NCBI GenBank assembly: GCA_964355045.1
Contig: CAYHCM010000007.1
Span: 1 to 60,724, forward strand
Direction: 5' to 3'
Source of the DNA: JABWCE01 sp964355045
GTDB lineage: Bacteria; Bacteroidota; Bacteroidia; NS11-12g; UBA9320
DNA: 60,724 nucleotides
Shown: positions 35,183 through 43,762 of the stretch, one piece after another
Layout: the number at the start of each line of letters is the position of its first letter
Numbering within the stretch: the first letter of the stretch is position 1
Program-made: the position numbers and the translations under genes
The notes under the pieces: generated by a model
Told to the model about the DNA's origin: nothing
Database searches by the model: none
Seen by the model: only the letters and a program-made list of their open reading frames with translations

Positions 35183-36544
35183 ATGAAAAAAAATTACATA
35201 TTTCTCTTCGGTTTGATTTTTATGAGCCTCACAGGTTCAGCATTGACCAAGGTTACCTTCAGGGTAAACATGAAAAATGAAACGGTTTCGGCCAACGGAG
35301 TGCATATACCGGGTAGCTATCAAACAGCCGCAGGCATGGCAGCCGATTGGGATCCAAGCGATGCCAATGTAGAGGCCATGGATTTAGATGGGGATGATAT
35401 TTATGAATTAACAGTTAGTGTTCCACCCGGTTCTTATGATTTTAAATATGTAAATAATAATGATTGGATGGAAGGTGTAGAAGATGTTCCTTTAAACTGC
35501 CAATCAACTTCAGGTAGCGACAACAGGGAGGTAATTGTTGGAGCTACTGATATTATCTTAGATATTGTTTGTTTTTCAAGTTGTACAAATTGCAAGGCGG
35601 CACGAATCGTTACATTTATGCTTGTTGATTCAAATTTAAAATTTACCAATGTAAAGTTTAATCTTCAGATTAACGGCAATTGGATTGAATTTACTGGCTA
35701 TGACAACGGAACGAATTGGGATAAAAAAGCGGGAGATTATATTTTTACCGGAAGGTATTTTACCAAGCACGGCAACTATGAATGGATGGCAACCAATAAT
35801 GGCTCTTCGGTTATTCAAGGCATTAATCCCAAATTTAAAATGGACAGCCTTGGCAAAATAACCGGTGATACAGTTTATCGAATTCCAAAATTCGGGGCTT
35901 TGATTGGTGTAACGTTCAATATTGATATGAGTAAGGAAACGGTGGATGCATCAGGCGTTTATGTTTCCGGTAATTTTTTGGAAAGTCTTCAAAATCCTAT
36001 TACTAATTGGGATAAGGATACCCTGAAAATGACACCCCGATATCCCGGATCACAAGTTTACACTCTCACCTTAAAAATGTATGCTGGTAATTATGTCTGG
36101 AAAATATGGAATGGAAAAAAAAGTCCTCCTAACGATGACTTGCCCGCCGAAACCTATAATTTTACCTCGGGAGGATGTGGCGAACCAAATGGTACCGGAG
36201 GACATAACAGAAATCTTTTATTTAAAGGCGCAACAACTGCCAAAGTATTAAAAACTTATTACTTCAATTCATGTAATGAAGCAGCATCAATTAGCAAAAT
36301 TAAGGAAATAAAATTTGGTGCAAATCCTAATCCGGCAAATCTTTATACATCCGTTTCATTTAATAATTGCAAGTTGGTGAATTTTATTACTATAACAGAC
36401 TTAACCGGGCGTGTTGTATTAACCCAAAACGTAAACAGCAATAATGTTGATGTAAATCTTGAAGAATTGAACAAAGGAATTTATTTGGTAAATGCTTTTG
36501 GAAAAGACGGAACTTTTGGAGTTCAAAAATTAATAAAAAATTAA
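35183..36544 (+). CDS. T9SS type A sorting-domain protein with starch-binding-like modules
   Basis: The 453-residue secreted protein has a signal peptide ending around TGSALTK. It carries two related beta-sandwich modules: KVTFRVNMKNETVSANGVHIPGS at the start and GVTFNIDMSKETVDASGVYVSGN near residue 237. Both resemble CBM20/48-like or starch-binding-like folds (PPGSYDFKYVNNN and YAGNYVWKIWNG). The C-terminal roughly 75 residues with GANPNPANLYTSVSF, ITDLTGRVV and LNKGIYLV form the type A sorting domain for T9SS. No catalytic domain is seen. A carbohydrate-binding surface protein is inferred. Confidence 0.87.
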   Translation: MKKNYIFLFGLIFMSLTGSALTKVTFRVNMKNETVSANGVHIPGSYQTAAGMAADWDPSDANVEAMDLDGDDIYELTVSVPPGSYDFKYVNNNDWMEGVEDVPLNCQSTSGSDNREVIVGATDIILDIVCFSSCTNCKAARIVTFMLVDSNLKFTNVKFNLQINGNWIEFTGYDNGTNWDKKAGDYIFTGRYFTKHGNYEWMATNNGSSVIQGINPKFKMDSLGKITGDTVYRIPKFGALIGVTFNIDMSKETVDASGVYVSGNFLESLQNPITNWDKDTLKMTPRYPGSQVYTLTLKMYAGNYVWKIWNGKKSPPNDDLPAETYNFTSGGCGEPNGTGGHNRNLLFKGATTAKVLKTYYFNSCNEAASISKIKEIKFGANPNPANLYTSVSFNNCKLVNFITITDLTGRVVLTQNVNSNNVDVNLEELNKGIYLVNAFGKDGTFGVQKLIKN

Positions 36545-36564
36545 TCGGATAATAATTGTTTACG

Positions 36565-36592
36565 AAACAGGCGACCATTTAGTCGCCTGTTT
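36565..36592 (+). terminator. Rho-independent terminator
   Basis: An 11-bp stem AAACAGGCGAC (36565-36575) / GTCGCCTGTTT (36582-36592) with a 6-nt loop precedes a T-rich stretch. It ends the gene at 35183-36544. Confidence 0.9.
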
Positions 36593-36692
36593 TATTCAAT
36601 AAAAAAAATAAAACCCTCTACTTGAAAATTTGAAAATCGTTTTACCCTTGAATTGTATTATAAAACTATTTTTGAATAAATTTTATTTAAAA

Positions 36693-36926
36693 ATGATTAA
36701 CATTAAAAAAGGACAACTACCCGACTTTTATTTTCAATTGGCAGTAAAAAAACCAATTCCAGTCAGGTGTTATCAAATGCCGGAAGCCTTTCGCGTGGAA
36801 ACAATGGAAGGCCAATTGGAAGGCAAAGCAGGAGATTATTTGATGGTGGGTATAAAAGGAGAAATGTATCCATGTGACTTGGCTATTTTTGAGGAAACCT
36901 ATGATTTAATAAAAGCTGAAGGTTGA
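36693..36926 (+). CDS. PGDYG-like small protein
   Basis: The ATG at 36693 gives 77 residues. An open frame to 36630 adds 21 residues that include the promoter-like TATTTTTG at 36667-36674, so it is rejected. The sequence KPIPVRCYQMPEAFRVETMEGQLEGKAGDYLMVGIKGEMYPCDLAIFEETY matches the PGDYG-domain pattern (here KAGDYL). This is a small domain of unknown function that often occurs alone or in phage-related genes. A low-complexity GGTTGAGGTTAAGG tract follows it. Confidence 0.72.
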   Translation: MINIKKGQLPDFYFQLAVKKPIPVRCYQMPEAFRVETMEGQLEGKAGDYLMVGIKGEMYPCDLAIFEETYDLIKAEG

Positions 36927-37088
36927 GGTTGAGGTTAAGGTTAAAAGAAGATATATAGGAAAAAAGACAAGGTTAAAGGATTAGGGTTAAAGAATAAAAA
37001 AAATAACCAAAATACAATTAAAGACGAATAGACACTAAAAATAAACGAACCTTTATCCCTTAACCTAAACCTAAACCTTTAAAAAAAA

Positions 37089-38237
37089 ATGAGCACTTTA
37101 ATTAACCGATTCAAATCATCAGGACCCAAACGAATTTTATCATTAGACGGAGGAGGAATTCGTGGGGCATTAACCTTGGGTTACCTCAAAAAATTAGAGG
37201 ATATCCTTAAAAAACAAAATGGAAATAACCCAAACTTTAGACTAAGCGATTATTTCGATTTGATTGGCGGAACTTCCACAGGTTCAATAATAGCTGGAGC
37301 TTTAAGCATTGGCATGACCGTGGATGAAATCAAAAATCTGTATATGGAATTGGGTGGCAAAATATTTGGTGAAAAACGCAATTGGTGGAATCCTTTTGAA
37401 ACAGCCAAATTTTTAAAAGCGAATTATAACCATGCCAATTTGGAAAAAGGATTGAAAAATGCTTTTGGCGACATCACCTTGGGAAGTGATAAAATTAAAA
37501 CCGGAATATGTGTGGTTGCCAAACGGGCCGACACCAACAGCATTTGGCCATTACTAAATCACCCCGAGGGTAAGTTTTATGATACCAAAGAAGGCCGAAA
37601 TAAAAATATCATGCTGTGGCAAGCCATACGGGCCAGTTCGGCAGCTCCCACTTATTTTGCTCCGCAAATGATTGATGTGGGAGAAGGATTGCGGGCAGCC
37701 TTTGTTGACGGGGGGGTAAGCATGGCTAACAATCCTGCATTTACATTATTAATGGTGGCTACACTTGGCGGATTTCCCTTTCATTGGCCTACAGGTGAGG
37801 ACAAAATTTTATTGGTTTCGGTAGGAACGGGATATAGTATTTTTAGTAAAATGACCAAGGAAATAGATGATGCCACCATGCTTACCTGGGCGGCCAATGT
37901 GCCCGATATGCTGATGCAGGATGCCAGTTGGCAAAATCAAATTGTTTTGCAATGGCTCAGCAATTCACCAACAGCTAAAAATATGGATATGGAAATAGGA
38001 GATTTAAATGGCGATTTAATTTCGGGAGAACCCAAACTTAGCTACTTGCGCTACAATTTTGCCATTACCGAAAATAATCTCAACGGCCTGCAATTAGGTA
38101 AAACCTTTAATCAAAAAGACGTGGACAGCCTTGTAGATATGAGCAATGCCGATAACCGGGAATTACTATATAAAATTGGGGAAAAGGCCGCTTCCGAAAT
38201 TAAGGAAGAACATTTTGGGGAGGGATTTAAGATTTAA
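37089..38237 (+). CDS. Patatin-like phospholipase
   Basis: The 382-residue cytoplasmic-looking protein has no signal peptide. The complete patatin catalytic apparatus is present: oxyanion loop DGGGIRG (residues 20-26), nucleophile Ser63 in GGTSTG, and Asp207 in FVDGGVS. Family length and the RASSAAPTYFAPQ block are typical. It would hydrolyse acyl esters of phospholipids. No cyclic-nucleotide synthase, ubiquitin-like or other defence partner is adjacent, so a housekeeping or metabolic role is as likely as a defence role. Confidence 0.92.
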   Translation: MSTLINRFKSSGPKRILSLDGGGIRGALTLGYLKKLEDILKKQNGNNPNFRLSDYFDLIGGTSTGSIIAGALSIGMTVDEIKNLYMELGGKIFGEKRNWWNPFETAKFLKANYNHANLEKGLKNAFGDITLGSDKIKTGICVVAKRADTNSIWPLLNHPEGKFYDTKEGRNKNIMLWQAIRASSAAPTYFAPQMIDVGEGLRAAFVDGGVSMANNPAFTLLMVATLGGFPFHWPTGEDKILLVSVGTGYSIFSKMTKEIDDATMLTWAANVPDMLMQDASWQNQIVLQWLSNSPTAKNMDMEIGDLNGDLISGEPKLSYLRYNFAITENNLNGLQLGKTFNQKDVDSLVDMSNADNRELLYKIGEKAASEIKEEHFGEGFKI

Positions 38238-38254
38238 CAACTTTTTAAAAGTTG
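38238..38254. terminator. Palindromic terminator-like element between convergent genes
   Basis: CAACTTTT and AAAAGTTG form a perfect 8-bp palindrome around a T. It immediately follows the patatin stop and lies before the convergent gene ending at 38300. It is similar in core to 19494-19526. Confidence 0.55.
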
Positions 38255-38299
38255 TAAAATCTCAGAAAATAGAACTCAGAACATAGAACTTTACCAAGC

Positions 38300-39010
38300 C
38301 TATTCCTTCACCACCTTCACTCTACTCACCCTATCCTCTATCTTCAAACTTAAAAAATAAATTCCTTTGGGGTAATCAAACGAAATGGATTGTTGGCCAC
38401 CATCAAATTTTTGCGAATCCAATAATTGACCTTGACAATTGGAAACAGAAATTAAAGTACCTGGTAAAATAATCTTAGTATTGATGTTTAGCAAGTTCCC
38501 AATTACCGGGTTTGGAAAAAAAATATTGGAAGTTAAATCTAAGTTATTAACGGAAGCATCCTTTTTTACCATGATTGAAAAATTGTCAATGGTATCGGGT
38601 TGTGCAATGGCAAATGTTCCTATTTTAGCATAAATCAATAAAATAATTTGAAGTGGAAATGTTCCAACTTTTGTAGGTGTGCCATTAACTAATGCACAGC
38701 CTGTTTCGGCTGGAGTATATGTTTTTGAAGTTTTATTCAATTGAAATGTAAGCCCGTTGGGGATTCCCTTAACTTCAGTGATGGTAGCTGAGTCAATGGT
38801 TGCTTTGGTAGGATTACCAAAAACAATAACCATGGTATCTTTAATAATTTTAAATTGAATAACCTCGTTATAGGCTATTCCTAATAAGGCATCCGGCAAT
38901 TTATTGGGATAAAATCCGGGTTTGGTTATGTTATTATCAGGAGTGCACTGCGCACTAAGTTTTAATCCTGTAAAAATAAATAGTGAAAGTATAAGAAGAT
39001 TTTTGCTCAT
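38300..39010 (-). CDS. T9SS type A sorting-domain protein of unknown function
   Basis: The 236-residue secreted protein has a signal peptide (MSKNLLILSLFIFTGLKLSAQ). Its middle domain contains PNKLPDALLGIAYNEVIQFKII and TFQLNKTSKTYTPAETGCALVNGTPTKVGTFPLQI, resembling bacterial Ig-like putative-domain segments. A C-terminal sorting domain follows (FFPNPVIGNLLNI, VSNCQGQLLDSQKFDGGQQSI, YPKGIYFLSLKIEDRV). Its start lies only 14 bp from the divergent TonB receptor start. The function is unknown. Confidence 0.83.
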   Translation of the reverse strand: MSKNLLILSLFIFTGLKLSAQCTPDNNITKPGFYPNKLPDALLGIAYNEVIQFKIIKDTMVIVFGNPTKATIDSATITEVKGIPNGLTFQLNKTSKTYTPAETGCALVNGTPTKVGTFPLQIILLIYAKIGTFAIAQPDTIDNFSIMVKKDASVNNLDLTSNIFFPNPVIGNLLNINTKIILPGTLISVSNCQGQLLDSQKFDGGQQSISFDYPKGIYFLSLKIEDRVSRVKVVKE

Positions 39011-39024
39011 TTGAATATTTATTT

Positions 39025-41334
39025 ATGAACTACAATTTTAAGCTTTTTAACACATGTCTCAAAATTATTTTGATGACTGCTTTTATGTATGGAGGATTTT
39101 CTCAATCTCAGGTTTTAGTTAGGGGGGTCATTATGAATAAAGATTCCTCGATGATGATTGATAAAGCTTATATTAAAAATATTAAGGCTAAAACCGGAAC
39201 GCTTTCCAACGACTCAGGATTTTATAAAATAATAGCTAATTACGGCGATGAACTGGAATTTGGCAAAACCGGATTTGTTACAAAACGATTGGTTTATATG
39301 GGCGAAACCGTTTTAAATATCACTCTTTTAATATCTGAAAACTTGTTGGATGAAATTGTAGTTTCGGCTTCTCGAGGAGAGCAATCATTGAAAAATACTT
39401 CTGTTTCGATGGAGGTAATAAAACCGTATATAATAGAAAATAAAAACCCGGCCACGGCTGAAAATTTAGTTGACCAAATACCCGGGGTGCAGGCTGTAAA
39501 CGGGCAGGTAGTAATACGAAGCGGCAGTGGATGGAGCTATGGAACAGGCAGCCGGGTAATGGTGATGTTGGATGGAATGCCCATGCTATCAGCCGATGCG
39601 GGGCAAGTTCAATGGTCGTTTTTGCCGGTTGAGAATATTGAAAATATTGAAGTAATAAAAGGGGCATCCTCCGTTTTGTTCGGCTCCTCGGCTTTAAATG
39701 GGGTTATTAATATTCGTACACGTAAACCTACACTTACACCCGAAACTAAAATTTCTACCTTCTATGGATTTTATGATAAACCAAAAAGCGATGGGCTGAA
39801 TTGGAACAATGGAAAAGCATTGTCGGTATATGGTATCAGGGCGTTTCATTCGCGTAAAATCCGGAGAAATTCATTCACCATTTCACTAAACGGATATAAG
39901 GATGATGGCTACCGCATGAGTGATGGCGATCAACGGATACGGTTAGGTATTCAATACCGCAGCGATTTACCAGGGTTAAAAGGATATGCGGGTATAAACG
40001 GGAATGTACAAGATGGTAAAAGCAGCTCGTTTTTGCTTTGGGAAAATGATAAACTGGCTTACACCGCCCTAGATAGCAGTGTTACCAATAACACATCGTT
40101 TCGCTTAAATATTGACCCATATCTGGTAATTAATAAAAACGGTTGGAAACATTTGTTACAGGGCAGGTTTTATAAATTATCGAACAAGGTTGATGACAAT
40201 GCAGCAGGTAGCAGCAACCAAAGCAATTTTTCAAAATCATGGTTTGGCGAATATCAGATATCACGAAGTATCACATCTAATCTTAAAATTATTTCGGGTT
40301 TAGTTGGAAATTATGCAACTACTGAATCACCCCTTTATCAGGGAAACCAAACTGCCACAAACAAAGCTGTTTATTTTCAGGCCAACCAGAAAGTCGGTAA
40401 ATGGAATTTGGATGCGGGTTTGCGTTATGAAAATTACACCCTAAATAAATATAAAGAATCAAAGCCGGTGGTAAGGGCAGGTGTGAGCCGCGAAATTACA
40501 AAAGCTACATTTTTAAGGGCATCGTTTGGACAAGGGTATCGTTTTCCAACCATTGCTGAATCCTTTGTATCTACTTCGGTAGGTCCTTTAAAAGTTTATC
40601 CAAATAGCACCCTTAAATCAGAAAAAGGTTGGAATACGGAAATTGGAGTAAAACAGGGAGTGAGACTCGGAAAAATGAATGGCTTGTTGGATATTGCTGC
40701 TTTTTGGATGGAATACGACCGAATGATGGAATTTACAGCCGGCCAATGGGAACGGAAACCTAAACCTCCCTACTATGGATTTGGATTTAAATCTTTAAAT
40801 GTGTCGAAAGCTCAAATTCGCGGGTTGGATATGTCGTTTGCCGGAAACCTTAAATGGAAACAAGCTGAAATGAAATGGTTGGGAGGTTATACCTTTTCGC
40901 ATGCAATAGCCTCAAAGCCAGATGAAATTTTTTATAAAGACTCCTCAGGTAAATCTCTTTCCTTTAGAAATACAAGCAGTGATAAGAATGGAAATTTTTT
41001 AAAATACCGCCCTAAGCATTTAGTCAGATTGGATGTTCAGTTTGAATACAAATCCTGGGAGGCAGGAATAAGTGTACGCTATAATAGCTATCTTCAAAAT
41101 ATTGACACAGCCTTTGTTAACTTTCCAATAAATCTTTTTGTTCCGGGTATCCAAACCATACGCGAACAAGGAAAAAACGGGGATTATATTATTGATTTAA
41201 GATTTGGTAAATCGTTTAAGCACCTTAAATTATTGTTTTTAATCAACAATCTTTTAAACCGGGAATATATGACGCGGCCTTGTGATATGAGGCCTCCGCG
41301 AAGTTTTATGTTGCAGATGAACTGGAGAATTTGA
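39025..41334 (+). CDS. TonB-dependent receptor with carboxypeptidase-regulatory-like N-terminus
   Basis: The 769-residue outer-membrane transporter has a signal peptide (IILMTAFMYGGFSQSQ). An approximately 80-residue CarboxypepD_reg-like beta domain begins VLVRGVIMNKDSSMM. The plug is IVVSASRGEQSLKNTSVSMEVI to IEVIKGASSVLFGSSALNGVINIRT, and a C-terminal 22-strand barrel ends in an aromatic-rich MLQMNWRI. Ligand specificity is not visible, and no SusD-like partner is adjacent, which argues for a metal or cofactor uptake role over glycans (inference). It is divergent from the gene at 38300. Confidence 0.94.
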   Translation: MNYNFKLFNTCLKIILMTAFMYGGFSQSQVLVRGVIMNKDSSMMIDKAYIKNIKAKTGTLSNDSGFYKIIANYGDELEFGKTGFVTKRLVYMGETVLNITLLISENLLDEIVVSASRGEQSLKNTSVSMEVIKPYIIENKNPATAENLVDQIPGVQAVNGQVVIRSGSGWSYGTGSRVMVMLDGMPMLSADAGQVQWSFLPVENIENIEVIKGASSVLFGSSALNGVINIRTRKPTLTPETKISTFYGFYDKPKSDGLNWNNGKALSVYGIRAFHSRKIRRNSFTISLNGYKDDGYRMSDGDQRIRLGIQYRSDLPGLKGYAGINGNVQDGKSSSFLLWENDKLAYTALDSSVTNNTSFRLNIDPYLVINKNGWKHLLQGRFYKLSNKVDDNAAGSSNQSNFSKSWFGEYQISRSITSNLKIISGLVGNYATTESPLYQGNQTATNKAVYFQANQKVGKWNLDAGLRYENYTLNKYKESKPVVRAGVSREITKATFLRASFGQGYRFPTIAESFVSTSVGPLKVYPNSTLKSEKGWNTEIGVKQGVRLGKMNGLLDIAAFWMEYDRMMEFTAGQWERKPKPPYYGFGFKSLNVSKAQIRGLDMSFAGNLKWKQAEMKWLGGYTFSHAIASKPDEIFYKDSSGKSLSFRNTSSDKNGNFLKYRPKHLVRLDVQFEYKSWEAGISVRYNSYLQNIDTAFVNFPINLFVPGIQTIREQGKNGDYIIDLRFGKSFKHLKLLFLINNLLNREYMTRPCDMRPPRSFMLQMNWRI

Positions 41335-41931
41335 ATATATATTTTTGAAAAAAGGTAAATTTGAATATAAAAAATAATAGGGGATGAAACGTAATATGAA
41401 CTTTCCATCCCAGCGAAGGTAGTAGTAAGAACACACTTTCACAAACAACAAGCCATCCATCAGTTGTTTCTGCTGTTGAACAGAACCAAAGGTAGCCCCA
41501 TTCGGCAGCACTGAATATTGATTCTTCGGTAACTTTTGTTTATAATTGTAATGTTTTTTAAAGAAATAATTTTTATTAAAGTTGAAAAATTAAATCACTG
41601 ATAATCTTTATTATACAAAACCAAAATATCCAAAATTCGGGCTTAAATAGCTGAAAAACAGACCCTTTGCAGAATATTAAAAACCCATATATATATGTGC
41701 AACGGTTACCTACAACATAAGGAGTCAACGAACTTCAGAAGCGCTTTGATGCTAGGCAAAGCCTTTTTACCTGAAATTATCCATTAGTAAGGACATAAAT
41801 TATTAAATCTCCTTAATACACCCATTTTACCCGGCCGGCTACCTTTTGCTACTTTCAACACAGGATTAAATCGAACCTCCGCCTTCTAAGGGGCGGAGCT
41901 GCGTTTAATCCTTATATGTTGTACGCCGTTT
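41335..41931. other. 597-bp non-coding region holding attC-like structures
   Basis: No convincing gene is seen. A minus-strand open frame at 41254-41511 overlaps the TonB receptor 3' end and lacks any recognisable domain. TACAACATAAGGA at 41711-41723 is an inverted match, with a 2-nt gap, to 41909-41923 inside the attC-like element. The first 200 bp contain an imperfect palindrome around 41460-41490. Confidence 0.6.
41853..41924 (-). other. attC-like folded element A at the 3' end of the 318-aa gene
   Basis: On the minus strand the order is GTACAAC (R''-like), spacer, GGATTAAA (L''), a variable GC stem (GCTCCGCC with GGCGGAGG), TTTAATCC (L'), spacer, GTTGAAA (R'-like). The paired arms CAACA/TGTTG, GGATTAAA/TTTAATCC and CTCCGCC/GGCGGAG fold into the R box, spacer, L box and variable terminal stem arrangement of integron attC sites. 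Each end matches RYYYAAC/GTTRRRY at 6 of 7. It begins 7 nt after the gene's stop codon. Confidence 0.5.
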
Positions 41932-42888
41932 TTAAAGTATTTCTTGGAATATAAAACTTTCCCAATCCTGGGTTAGATTGAAGAAGGTTTTTTTCGGCAA
42001 ATATGCTTCTATCTTAAAATTATCACCATGGTAAATAATACCAATAGCATTGGGAAAATGAATCACAGAACTAAAATCAGTAAAAAATTTTGGGATACGC
42101 AAGAAGTACTTGGTCTTTTTTGTGGAGTCCAATGGATCGTTTATAATCATTGGATATTTCATATCAAGTGCAGAATCCAATTCTACTTTAGTGTACTCAT
42201 TTTTTAATGATGGGTCTTTAAATATTCCATATTTCTGATTAGTTGAGTTTTTTAGTCTGAAATTTTCAAAGTGAGTATAGATTCTGTCTAAAATAATCCC
42301 ATTCAGAGGCTCTAACTGTCTTTCTGTTAATTCAACGGTATATCCAAAATTACCAAGTTTATCAGTAATAACATTTTTGGTGTATTCGGTTAAATCTTGG
42401 TTAATACGGGTTGAGTCAACAATTGGTGTATTTGATGAAAAAAGGAGATTTGAAAGAATAGTGATAAATTTCAAATCATTTTGAGAAATGAACTTTTGGA
42501 AATCATCCAATTTAATATAGAACACAACACCCAATGCTAGTTGAATGCCTGTAAATTCTCTACGAGCCATTGGAGCAATTGCTTTTAGTTTGATTTGTTG
42601 GATAGTTTCTTCGGGCTTTGATAGACCGGTAAACTGAATCAAAAATCCTTCTATCCTTAGACTTGTATCAACATTAATGGCAGATGGGTCTATTAAGATC
42701 AAGGAGTCATGGTCATATCCATAAACTGGGAACTTCCCGTTTTTTACTTGTTTAATAATTGTCTTTCCAATAGTGGCAAGCCTAATCTGTATTGAGCTAA
42801 GAACTTTATTGTTGGAAGTGGTAAATTCCTGTGCATAACCTTCAGGAAATACACAAAATGCTAGGATAAATATAAGTAATTTTTTCAT
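41932..42888 (-). CDS. Secreted protein of unknown function, possibly a gene cassette
   Basis: The 318-residue protein has a signal peptide (MKKLLIFILAFCVFPEGYAQ) and a soluble mixed alpha/beta mature part with no recognised domain. A repetitive pattern around VYGYDHDSLILIDPS, TVELTERQLEPLNGII and PMIINDPLDSTKKTKYFLRIPK is visible, vaguely like GldN-type proteins. I do not assign it. The gene is transcribed right to left and stops 7 nt before attC-like element A. A second foldable element lies 26 bp before its start. That is the arrangement of a single integron cassette. Confidence 0.72.
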   Translation of the reverse strand: MKKLLIFILAFCVFPEGYAQEFTTSNNKVLSSIQIRLATIGKTIIKQVKNGKFPVYGYDHDSLILIDPSAINVDTSLRIEGFLIQFTGLSKPEETIQQIKLKAIAPMARREFTGIQLALGVVFYIKLDDFQKFISQNDLKFITILSNLLFSSNTPIVDSTRINQDLTEYTKNVITDKLGNFGYTVELTERQLEPLNGIILDRIYTHFENFRLKNSTNQKYGIFKDPSLKNEYTKVELDSALDMKYPMIINDPLDSTKKTKYFLRIPKFFTDFSSVIHFPNAIGIIYHGDNFKIEAYLPKKTFFNLTQDWESFIFQEIL

Positions 42889-42913
42889 GTTACGAGAGGT
42901 TTCCCAAAATGGC

Positions 42914-43043
42914 GTTCAAATATTTGGGCATACCAGAAGGACGACTTCTACTACAAAGTTATCCAGCGAAAACGAAACTCCAAACATTCACAAAACTTTC
43001 CAACGGAATAGCGAGATGAGCCTTTTTGGTATGCCGTATTAGC
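42914..43043 (-). other. Foldable element B upstream of the 318-aa gene
   Basis: GGCATACCAGAAGG (42927-42940) pairs with CCTTTTTGGTATGCC (43021-43035), with a bulge, around an 80-nt loop. On the minus strand the outer end nearest the gene reads TTTGAAC, one base from GTTRRRY. The opposite end is degenerate. It could be the attC of a preceding cassette. Confidence 0.4.
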
Positions 43044-43163
43044 GGTGGAAATTTTAGCTCTTATAATCTTAAATAATTAAGCTTAACCTGATTAATAAAA
43101 AGGATGATATAGGTTAGTTGGCAGACAGAATGAAATTAGTATGTTTACCGTTTAGGCCTTTAG

Positions 43164-43748
43164 TTAATTAATAACAGCCTTCGTCTTGACCAACCTGGTA
43201 CTATCCCCATCAAAATTTGTCTCAAAATAATAAACATCATTTCCTTCTATAAAAATCCTTTTTTGCAAATCTTCGTCCGACATTTCATCGCAAAAAGTTG
43301 GAACCAGAAACATTTCCATAAGTTGTTTCCAATTTTTATTTACAAACGTAAAAGTTGTCATGGCATAGGTACAGCCATGGTTTGGCGGCGAGTAAACTGT
43401 TAATTCATCCCCTGCAATGCCATTTAAATCGCCTTCATTTATAAGCCAAATCCAATTTCGATCGCAGGAAAAAGGCAATGATTTTATACTATCGGATGAA
43501 AAATTAATCTCTAATTGAAATGGTTCTTCCTCCAATATTCCTTCTTTTAATATTTTGGTAGAAGTATTTTCCAAAATACCGTCGCCATTAAAATCTCCTG
43601 AAATTCGTTGGCCAATTTTAGGCTGAATTGCTTCTGATTTTTTGTTTTTGGTAGTGTCTGAAATAAAGTTTACATCGTTGCTTCGGATTTGATTGCAGGC
43701 GGAAAATAATTGTATCACCATCAATAAAAAAAGGGCTGGTTTAATCAT
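43164..43748 (-). CDS. Predicted lipoprotein with FG-GAP/VCBS-like motif
   Basis: The 194-residue protein has a lipobox MVIQLFSAC (Cys18). The mature region has GQRISGDFNGDGILE, the calcium-binding-type DFNGDG loop found in VCBS/FG-GAP repeats, then a beta-rich remainder. It is otherwise unrecognised. It lies 14 bp after the GH92 gene on the same strand, so it is likely co-transcribed. About 100 bp after its stop lies foldable element B. Confidence 0.78.
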   Translation of the reverse strand: MIKPALFLLMVIQLFSACNQIRSNDVNFISDTTKNKKSEAIQPKIGQRISGDFNGDGILENTSTKILKEGILEEEPFQLEINFSSDSIKSLPFSCDRNWIWLINEGDLNGIAGDELTVYSPPNHGCTYAMTTFTFVNKNWKQLMEMFLVPTFCDEMSDEDLQKRIFIEGNDVYYFETNFDGDSTRLVKTKAVIN

Positions 43749-43762
43749 AGTGTTTCTTTTTT

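Noticed and set aside
37089..38237. Patatin phospholipase as a CBASS effector
   Set aside because: No CD-NTase, Cap2/Cap3 or other defence gene lies nearby; its neighbours are T9SS proteins and a PGDYG protein.
41380..41430. String with CCCAGCGAAGG resembling the 3' part of a TPP riboswitch
   Set aside because: The CTGAGA and other required elements are absent, and it lies between convergent genes rather than upstream of one.
41254..41511. 85-aa minus-strand ORF overlapping the TonB receptor 3' end
   Set aside because: It has no recognisable domain, part of it is antisense to the receptor, and its composition is low-complexity and hydrophobic.
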